From assembly GCA_964510575.1 (NCBI GenBank), contig CAZECN010000035.1:1-27813 (forward strand): a stretch of DNA of 27,813 nt. Direction: 5' to 3'. A model generated the notes under the pieces. The model did not search any database. It was not told where the DNA came from and saw nothing but the letters and a program-made list of their open reading frames with translations. This document shows, one piece after another, positions 22,571 through 27,813 of this stretch. The stretch comes from CALKYB01 sp964510575. Lineage in GTDB: Bacteria > Bdellovibrionota_C > UBA2361 > SZUA-149 > CALKYB01. Made by a program: the position numbers and the translations under genes. How positions within the stretch are numbered: position 1 is the first letter of the stretch; each line of letters opens with the position of its first letter.

Positions 22571-24037
22571 ATGAACTTGTCTCTGGATGAATTATTTTTT
22601 AAGGGTCGACCCCAGTGGAATTCTCTTCGAGAAGATCCTCAAGGAACTCTTCCGGAAATTGAGAAGCGCCTAATTGAAAATCCTGAAGATCTCGGTGACA
22701 AGCTGTGTTGGGTTTACGGTCATCTTTCTCAGGATGATCTTCCTTTAATTGCCCTAACTGCTCCTATGCAGGAGGTGGTTCCTAGGGTGATTAAGGAAAA
22801 TGAGTTTTGTTCAGCAGGGCTGGCTCTTTGTATTAAGTTAGCGCAGGAGCTTAAAAATCGTAAACAGTATAAGTTAGCAATTAGTATGCTCGACTTAGCT
22901 GACGATTTAATTAAGCAACTTGAGAAAGAGTCTCAATTGCCAGCTGAAATATCTAATCAACATACTTTGGAACTCAAGGAGCTTCTTGAATTAGAATTAG
23001 AAGCTGCTGGTAAGAGAAGAGAGCCCTCTAGTTACCTAAAATCCATTGAGAAAAGAATTAAAGATTTGCCGAAGCCCAAAAAGCTGGCCAAGGTTTCTGG
23101 GGCTCCAATGGTCGAGAGCTTTAAAAACGAGAGTTCATCTCCTCCCAAGAATAAGAAAGTTCTAGATGATGATGAGAGTCTAGTGATTGAACGTAATTAC
23201 ACCATTGACGAACAAGGTGTTGGTGAGGAATTGACCATTGGCGAAATAGGGAGTCCAGCGGAGAGTCTGTCAGAGAAGCTACCTGAAACTGATGCTCAGG
23301 TTGGTGCTCCAGGTAATTCCTTTTTTTCTTACCTTTTAGTCTTTTTTTCAGGTGTTCTAGCTGTAGCAGCAGGAATTTATTTGCTTAGGCCGACTTTATT
23401 CAGTGCTATTAATAATGAAATGCAAGCTAAATCGGACGTTGGGGAAGAAAAATCAGAAAATATCGCTAAGACTAAAACTAGTGCTTTGATTAAACTAGAG
23501 TCACCTTCTGTAACCAATCCGGATCCTAAACTTTTAGAACTTGAGAGAAGAGTGGGGGAGTTGAACAAGGAAGAAGAGGTAGCTAGTTCAACCGAGGGAA
23601 ATGAAATTTCTAAGTATGGAGCCGCTGAAGACAGTATTTCTGATGGTCCTGTGGAGGAGGTAAACCCAGAGTTGAAGCAAGCAAAGCTTCCAACTGTTCC
23701 GGAATTACCAAAGAATATTCAGAGAGAGACTTTTCCAGTTGATACCCCAGCCCAAGTATACAGAAAGAAAGATGGAAGAAACTATGGCTCGCCCCCTCCT
23801 TCAAGTTCCAGAGTCAAGGGTTTTCCGGTTAGACAGTTCAACCCAGCCCAAGAGTATAAAGTAATCATCGATACTGATGTTTATACTGCACCTTCTTTGA
23901 TGGCTGACGCAGTTGTTAGATTAAGACAAGGGGCTCGAGTAAGTGTGGTGTCCAAACTAGGAAACTGGCTGGAAATTAGGTCAGCTGAAGGTAACAAGGG
24001 ATACATATATTCCCAGGATGCCCAGCGTTCTAGCTAG
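22571..24037 (+). CDS. Membrane-anchored protein with C-terminal SH3-like domain
   Basis: This 488-residue protein has three parts. The N-terminal 170 residues are helical and acidic and could form TPR-like repeats (ALCIKLAQELKNRKQYKLAISMLDLADDL). After a charged linker, one transmembrane helix lies at about 250-270 (FFSYLLVFFSGVLAVAAGIY). A long low-complexity Pro/Ser/Glu-rich region follows. The last 60 residues are a bacterial SH3 (SH3b) domain: VIIDTDVYTAPSLMADAVV, LRQGARVSVVSKLGNWLEI and GYIYSQDAQ. This topology puts the helical part in the cytoplasm and the SH3 domain outside, where such domains often bind peptidoglycan or peptides. It may link the cell wall to a cytoplasmic partner, but that is inference. 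There is no ribosome site at the ATG. Confidence 0.82.
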   Translation: MNLSLDELFFKGRPQWNSLREDPQGTLPEIEKRLIENPEDLGDKLCWVYGHLSQDDLPLIALTAPMQEVVPRVIKENEFCSAGLALCIKLAQELKNRKQYKLAISMLDLADDLIKQLEKESQLPAEISNQHTLELKELLELELEAAGKRREPSSYLKSIEKRIKDLPKPKKLAKVSGAPMVESFKNESSSPPKNKKVLDDDESLVIERNYTIDEQGVGEELTIGEIGSPAESLSEKLPETDAQVGAPGNSFFSYLLVFFSGVLAVAAGIYLLRPTLFSAINNEMQAKSDVGEEKSENIAKTKTSALIKLESPSVTNPDPKLLELERRVGELNKEEEVASSTEGNEISKYGAAEDSISDGPVEEVNPELKQAKLPTVPELPKNIQRETFPVDTPAQVYRKKDGRNYGSPPPSSSRVKGFPVRQFNPAQEYKVIIDTDVYTAPSLMADAVVRLRQGARVSVVSKLGNWLEIRSAEGNKGYIYSQDAQRSS

Positions 24038-24061
24038 GTTCCCAGCCAAGTTCCCAGCTAA
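24038..24061 (+). repeat. Two-copy 12-base tandem repeat between convergent stops
   Basis: GTTCCCAGCCAA and GTTCCCAGCTAA lie head to tail immediately after the SH3 gene stop, and a third partial copy (GTTCAC) runs into the pssA stop. It looks like a local slippage duplication. No hairpin with a T-run is present here. Confidence 0.6.
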
Positions 24062-24067
24062 GTTCAC

Positions 24068-24838
24068 TTACGAATGTTTAGTCTCTTCTTTTTTCTTAAT
24101 CAGTGTGATTAGAGGTCCACTCAGTGTGTAAAGAAGAAAGCCTACCGCAAACACAATTCGACTATTATACCAAGCTAGAGCAACTGTAGCTGAAATAACA
24201 ATAAGCACATGAGTGGGGTTAATGTTTGAGAGCTTTAGGTATTTAGGACTGCCATAGTCTATAGAACTAACCATTAAGTAGGATAAAAATATTGAGTAGC
24301 AGGCGAATGCTGTGGTTGGGAAATGGTTCGTAAGGGGGCTTGGGTTTAGATAAACCAAAGATGCTACTGAAGCCGCAGCCGCAGGGATTGGAAGTCCGGT
24401 AAAAGAGTTCTTGCTACCTGCAGTTTCGCTCTGGGTGTTGAATCTAGCAAGTCTGGTGGCTCCGCAAACTAGAAATATAAAAGCAATTGGAACACCAATT
24501 TCAAATCCTTGGGCTTTGAAGGCCCAAGCGTATATCAAGACTGCAGGGGCAACTCCAAAGGCGGTAACATCACTGAGAGAGTCGAGTTCTTTTCCAAACT
24601 CGCTGGTAGCGTTCATCTTTCTAGCAACTCTTCCGTCTAGCCCATCAAGAATAAAGGCTATACCTATACAGGCAGTGGCGATGGGAAACTTACCATCCAA
24701 GGTACTGAGAACCGCTAGGAATCCGCAAAAAATCCCAATTGAAGTTATCAGGTTAGGTAGTAGTAGTGCTCGGTTGCGCACGGTCTCTTTGTTTAGAAGA
24801 AGAACTTTCGGGCTTCGCTTAGTATTTCCAGTTTTCAT
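24068..24838 (-). CDS. pssA: CDP-diacylglycerol-serine O-phosphatidyltransferase
   Basis: This multipass membrane enzyme makes phosphatidylserine, the precursor of phosphatidylethanolamine. The CDP-alcohol phosphatidyltransferase signature is complete: Asp65, Asp68-Gly69, Ala72-Arg73, Gly82, Asp86 and Asp90 in the segment from DGLDGRVAR to ELDSLSD. It is flanked by several hydrophobic helices (LITSIGIFCGFLAVL, VGFLLYTLSGPLI). The length of 256 residues and the N-terminal LLPNLITSIGIFCGF opening match type II PssA of the Bacillus kind. The conserved motif alone would also fit PgsA, but the N-terminal pattern favours PssA. The ATG has no ribosome site. It is convergent with the SH3 gene and divergent from rpoZ. 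The phosphatidylserine decarboxylase gene, often a neighbour, is not here. Confidence 0.88.
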   Translation of the reverse strand: MKTGNTKRSPKVLLLNKETVRNRALLLPNLITSIGIFCGFLAVLSTLDGKFPIATACIGIAFILDGLDGRVARKMNATSEFGKELDSLSDVTAFGVAPAVLIYAWAFKAQGFEIGVPIAFIFLVCGATRLARFNTQSETAGSKNSFTGLPIPAAAASVASLVYLNPSPLTNHFPTTAFACYSIFLSYLMVSSIDYGSPKYLKLSNINPTHVLIVISATVALAWYNSRIVFAVGFLLYTLSGPLITLIKKKEETKHS

Positions 24839-24901
24839 AAGATTTTATGCTAGTTGTTTTGAGCCATCATAAGCTAAAACACATTGGAAATCCTTCTATA
24901 G

Positions 24902-24918
24902 CAGTAAATAAATTACTG
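24902..24918. promoter_or_regulatory. Perfect inverted repeat in the pssA-rpoZ spacer
   Basis: CAGTAA and TTACTG pair around ATAAA in the divergent promoter region of pssA and rpoZ. It lies where a regulator could act on both genes. The inner half-site AGTAA/TTACT also appears in the palindrome at 9479-9491, with different spacing. It may be chance. Confidence 0.25.
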
Positions 24919-25027
24919 TCTTGGGTGCATCTATACAGAGGTTGGTTATTCTGTTAGATGAGAAGGAGGAGAACCTCGATTTCCCTATTCTTTTTATCAG
25001 GAAATAAACCCTTAGAATTTTGGAACT

Positions 25028-25354
25028 ATGGCTAGAATTACAGTTGATGATTGTCTCGAATACGAAAGAAATAGATTTTCTTTAGTGCTACTTGCCTCTC
25101 GAAGAGCTAAGGCCATCCTAAATGGTAGGACTCCGGTGGTTGATACTAGGGGTAATAAGGCTGTTGTCTCCTCCTTAAGAGAAATTGCCGCAGGTCAGGT
25201 TAGATTTTCATACGGGGATGATGGAGTTTCTTCCCTGGCTATTCCTTCTGAATCTGGAAAATCTTATGAGGCTAGTTCCTTTGTTGAGAAGTCTCCGGGG
25301 TCAGATGTTGAAGAAACTCAGGAAGCGGACGCCCAGGAGCCTAGCGCTCACTAG
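25028..25354 (+). CDS. rpoZ: RNA polymerase omega subunit
   Basis: This small subunit helps assemble RNA polymerase and, in proteobacteria, contributes to the ppGpp binding site. The 108 residues begin MARITVDDCLE, followed by NRFSLVLLASRRAKAIL, and VVSSLREIAAGQV, all diagnostic of omega. The last 40 residues are acidic and variable, as in many homologues. GGA lies close upstream of the ATG. The next gene, 98 bases downstream, is the (p)ppGpp synthetase/hydrolase, the classic rpoZ-spoT order, so both are probably expressed together. Confidence 0.95.
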   Translation: MARITVDDCLEYERNRFSLVLLASRRAKAILNGRTPVVDTRGNKAVVSSLREIAAGQVRFSYGDDGVSSLAIPSESGKSYEASSFVEKSPGSDVEETQEADAQEPSAH

Positions 25355-25452
25355 TTTTCGGCTTTTGTTGTCGGATCGTTAGTTTGGGTTTTTGAACGAC
25401 TGCGCTGCCCCTAGTTCCACCTAATTGGATAGTGCTCATTGGACAGTGATCG

Positions 25453-27651
25453 ATGATATCACTCGCTGAGTTGTTGCAGACTGTTTCAGCTTATGACCCT
25501 GATTTTGATCGGGATGCTGTTCAACGCGCTTACACCTTTGTTCAGAAAAAACACAGTGGGCAAACTCGAGCTTCCGGTGAACCCTATGTTAGCCACGTTA
25601 CCGAAGTTGCTCTTCTTGCCACTCGTCTTCAACTAGACTCTAGCTCAATTGTTACGGCTCTTCTTCATGATACCGTCGAAGACACAGGAGTTACGCTAGA
25701 GCATTTATCTGAAGAGTTTAGTCCTGAGGTGGCCTCCTTGGTTGATGGAGTCACGAAGCTCAATAAGATTAACTTCAGCTCCCAAGCGGAGAAACAGGCA
25801 GAGAATTTTAGAAAGATGCTTTTAGCCATGGCTGAAGACATTCGGGTTCTTTTGATCAAGCTCTGCGACAGAACTCATAACATGAGAACTTTGGAATATC
25901 TTTCGGAGTCCAGACAGCTTAGAATTGCAAGCGAGACGATGGAGATTTACGCACCTCTTGCCCATCGGCTCGGAATTAACTGGATGAAGTCCGAGTTGGA
26001 AGATCTTTCCTTTCGCTTTCTTAAACCCAAAATTTACATGGACATAAGAGAGAGTGTTGCCACTAGAAAGGAAGAGCGTGAGAATTATATTGAAAGAACC
26101 ACGACTCTTGTAACCAGAGAAATCGAGCAAAATAATTTAAACGGAGAGGTTACCGGTCGACCAAAAAACTTTTATTCGATTTATCGCAAGATGGACTTGC
26201 AAGGCCTTGTCTTTGAGGAAATTTACGATCTGATTGCCTTTAGGATTATTACTGATTCTTTGATGGATTGCTACGCAACCCTTGGTGTAATTCATGCAGC
26301 TTGGAAGCCGATACCGGGTAGGTTTAAGGATTACATTGCCATGCCTAAGCCAAATGGTTATCAGTCTTTGCATACTACAGTAATCGGACCCGAGGGTTCA
26401 CGGGTTGAGATACAGATTCGTAGTCAAGAAATGCATGACATCGCTGAGCGAGGTATCGCAGCTCACTGGGCTTATAAAGATAGTCAGGAAGGGCGCCCGA
26501 CAGAGATAAAAGACGCAGCTAGAAATTCAGCGCAATTCGCCTGGATTCGAGACTTAGTAGAGAGCGAGAGTCTTCACAGCGACCCAGTTGAGTTTATGTC
26601 AATAGTGAAGGAAGATCTATTTCCCGAGGAAGTTTACGCCTTCACTCCTGCTGGTGAGCTACTTGCCTTTTCATCTGGGGCTACTCCGATTGATTTTGCT
26701 TACTATATTCACTCTGAAATAGGGGATCATTGCTCAGCTGCAAGAGTAAACGGTCAGCAAGTGGCTTTAGACTACCAATTGCAGAACGGAGATACTGTAG
26801 AGATTATTACCTCGCGAAGCCAGCATCCTAGCAAGGATTGGCTCAATATCGTGGCCACCTCAAAGGCCAAACAAAGAATACGTGCCTGGCTAAAGAATCA
26901 GGAGCAGAGCAAGTCGATTTCTGTAGGTAAAGAATTGCTTTCCAGGGATCTGAAGAAAATAAAATTCAACTATAACAAGCTATATAAAAGTGGAGAGGTT
27001 GAGGCTGCAGCAGAGAGTATGGGGTATGGCGATATTGAGTCTATGCTTTCAGAAATTGGACACGGAAAAATAGCAACTGATGACGTTATAGTTCGGCTGT
27101 TGCCTGATGAAAAAGATTTAGATGACAAGCTAACTGGCGAAGAAACGGCTATTCAAAAGATATTTAATCGAGCTGCACGGGCGTTTGGCGAGAGAGCCAG
27201 TGTTAAGGTCAATGGCATAAATGATGTCGTGTTTCGATTCGCTAAATGCTGTGACCCTCTTCCTGGGGATGAGATTTTGGGCTTCGTTACCAGAGGAAGA
27301 GGGGTGACTATCCATCGTCGTGGCTGTTCACAGGCGATGAGCTTCGATAAGCGAAGAGTTATTGCTGTCGAATGGGATGATAAGGTTCAGTCTTTTCGTA
27401 GAATACGGCTTCAGGTTTTATCACTAGATAAAATAGGAATATTAGCAGCGATGAGTCATTGCATTTCGAATGGAGGCGCAAATATTGTTTCAGCCCAGGT
27501 GGCGGCTAGTCCTGATGGTAAAGCTGTTAACACTTTTGAAGTCAAAGTTGAAAACTCTTCCCAATTAGAAATAATTAAGCAAAGCTTGGAGAACCTGGAA
27601 GGGGTTATCAAAGTTGAACGGCACAAAGTTAAGAAAGAAGAGGGAGTGTAA
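25453..27651 (+). CDS. spoT: Bifunctional (p)ppGpp synthetase/hydrolase (RelA/SpoT family)
   Basis: This enzyme makes and degrades the stringent-response alarmone. The 732 residues comprise: an HD hydrolase domain with His72-Asp73 and Glu76-Asp77 in LHDTVEDT; a synthetase domain with GRPKNFYSIYRKM, YDLIAFRI, YQSLHTT and VEIQIRS; a TGS domain from about 392 (EEVYAFTPAGE); a conserved cysteine region (KCCDPLPGD); and a C-terminal ACT domain from about 655. Residues 290-293 are RFKD, the RxKD signature of bifunctional enzymes rather than the ExDD of synthetase-only RelA. With an intact HD site, both activities are expected. It is cytoplasmic and follows rpoZ. Its stop codon lies inside a hairpin that probably ends the convergent gene. 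Confidence 0.96.
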   Translation: MISLAELLQTVSAYDPDFDRDAVQRAYTFVQKKHSGQTRASGEPYVSHVTEVALLATRLQLDSSSIVTALLHDTVEDTGVTLEHLSEEFSPEVASLVDGVTKLNKINFSSQAEKQAENFRKMLLAMAEDIRVLLIKLCDRTHNMRTLEYLSESRQLRIASETMEIYAPLAHRLGINWMKSELEDLSFRFLKPKIYMDIRESVATRKEERENYIERTTTLVTREIEQNNLNGEVTGRPKNFYSIYRKMDLQGLVFEEIYDLIAFRIITDSLMDCYATLGVIHAAWKPIPGRFKDYIAMPKPNGYQSLHTTVIGPEGSRVEIQIRSQEMHDIAERGIAAHWAYKDSQEGRPTEIKDAARNSAQFAWIRDLVESESLHSDPVEFMSIVKEDLFPEEVYAFTPAGELLAFSSGATPIDFAYYIHSEIGDHCSAARVNGQQVALDYQLQNGDTVEIITSRSQHPSKDWLNIVATSKAKQRIRAWLKNQEQSKSISVGKELLSRDLKKIKFNYNKLYKSGEVEAAAESMGYGDIESMLSEIGHGKIATDDVIVRLLPDEKDLDDKLTGEETAIQKIFNRAARAFGERASVKVNGINDVVFRFAKCCDPLPGDEILGFVTRGRGVTIHRRGCSQAMSFDKRRVIAVEWDDKVQSFRRIRLQVLSLDKIGILAAMSHCISNGGANIVSAQVAASPDGKAVNTFEVKVENSSQLEIIKQSLENLEGVIKVERHKVKKEEGV

Positions 27652-27667
27652 GACTTAAGGCTTACAC
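27646..27667 (-). terminator. Hairpin overlapping the spoT stop codon
   Basis: GTGTAAG (27646-27652) pairs perfectly with CTTACAC (27661-27667) around ACTTAAGG. On the minus strand it lies 11 bases past the stop of the right-edge gene and is followed by the pyrimidine-rich TCCCTCTTTCTT. On the plus strand AAAA follows instead. It therefore suits the minus-strand gene best, while including the spoT stop. Confidence 0.5.
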
Positions 27668-27678
27668 AAAAGGACAGA

Positions 27679-27813
27679 CTAGAGGTCTCCGTCCTCAACG
27701 ATCATCCCGCCTGACAGAGTTCTTCCTCCCAGAGTAGGCAGCAGATAAAGACTAAAATTTTTACCAGTCTGAAATGTAATTGGGCCAGTATCAAAAATTA
27801 TATTGTCTCCTCC
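27679..27813 (-). CDS. C-terminal end of a gene entering from the right edge
   Basis: A frame is open without stops from the window edge to TAG at 27679, giving 44 residues that begin GGDNIIFDTGPITFQTG and end MIVEDGDL. The pattern of short strands with GKNFSLYLL resembles the end of DUF4397-type beta-sandwich exported proteins (an aromatic-rich strand after a glycine-lysine turn), but the fragment is too short to be sure. It is convergent with spoT and has a terminator hairpin 11 bases after its stop, which supports its being a real gene end. Confidence 0.5.
   Translation of the reverse strand, partial: GGDNIIFDTGPITFQTGKNFSLYLLPTLGGRTLSGGMIVEDGDL

Noticed and set aside
24411..24872. Plus-strand open frame of 153 codons over pssA
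   Set aside because: It lies opposite the pssA catalytic motif, and its alanine/serine/arginine-rich sequence is what the reverse complement of a membrane gene gives.

Overview
The window reads as one contiguous stretch of chromosome from an uncultivated or poorly sampled Gram-negative-type bacterium of moderate to low GC. Several proteins carry signal peptides or lipoboxes. The order rpoZ then a bifunctional RelA/SpoT gene, and a long-form HflX, resemble deltaproteobacteria and neighbouring lineages. The thiamine cluster with two ThiE-fold genes looks more like Bacteroidetes-type clusters. No 16S or other phylogenetic marker is present, so this placement is inference. Genes are packed tightly, many pairs overlap by 4 bases, and several genes use TTG or GTG starts. 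I see no insertion sequence, phage gene, CRISPR array or tRNA.

Left part (1-2900), all on the minus strand: an unrecognised protein with a probable winged-helix N-terminus, a second unrecognised protein, and tpiA (triose-phosphate isomerase). The spacers hold several hairpins, and a perfect 12-base inverted repeat flanks tpiA.

Thiamine block (2918-9380, minus strand): a TPP riboswitch precedes thiS, a TenI/ThiE-like gene, thiD, thiE, thiG, thiH and a thiF-rhodanese fusion. Together these make and couple the thiazole and pyrimidine halves of thiamine. thiL, which makes the cofactor TPP, lies just upstream of the riboswitch. thiC, which makes the pyrimidine precursor, is not in the window.

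Middle part (9554-15648): a stand-alone DNA methyltransferase (+), a DUF2064/TIGR04282 glycosyltransferase-like gene preceded by an overlooked 57-residue membrane protein (-), hflX (+), and a SIMPL-domain secreted protein coupled to aminopeptidase P (-). Both convergent pairs here interlock at their stop codons.

Right part (15735-27813): mainly cell-envelope genes. They are a small lipoprotein, a DUF5658-like membrane protein, an unrecognised 307-residue protein, a minus-strand run (two lipoproteins, a CPBP protease, an exported protein and a small acidic protein), a membrane-anchored SH3-domain protein and pssA for phospholipid synthesis. Then come rpoZ and the (p)ppGpp synthetase/hydrolase gene, and a partial gene enters from the right edge.

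Most of the window is housekeeping. The less ordinary points are the riboswitch-led thiamine operon with a TenI-like paralogue and a zinc-less ThiF-rhodanese fusion, the orphan methyltransferase, the hidden 57-residue membrane protein, and three unrecognised proteins. I found no convincing new multi-gene system.
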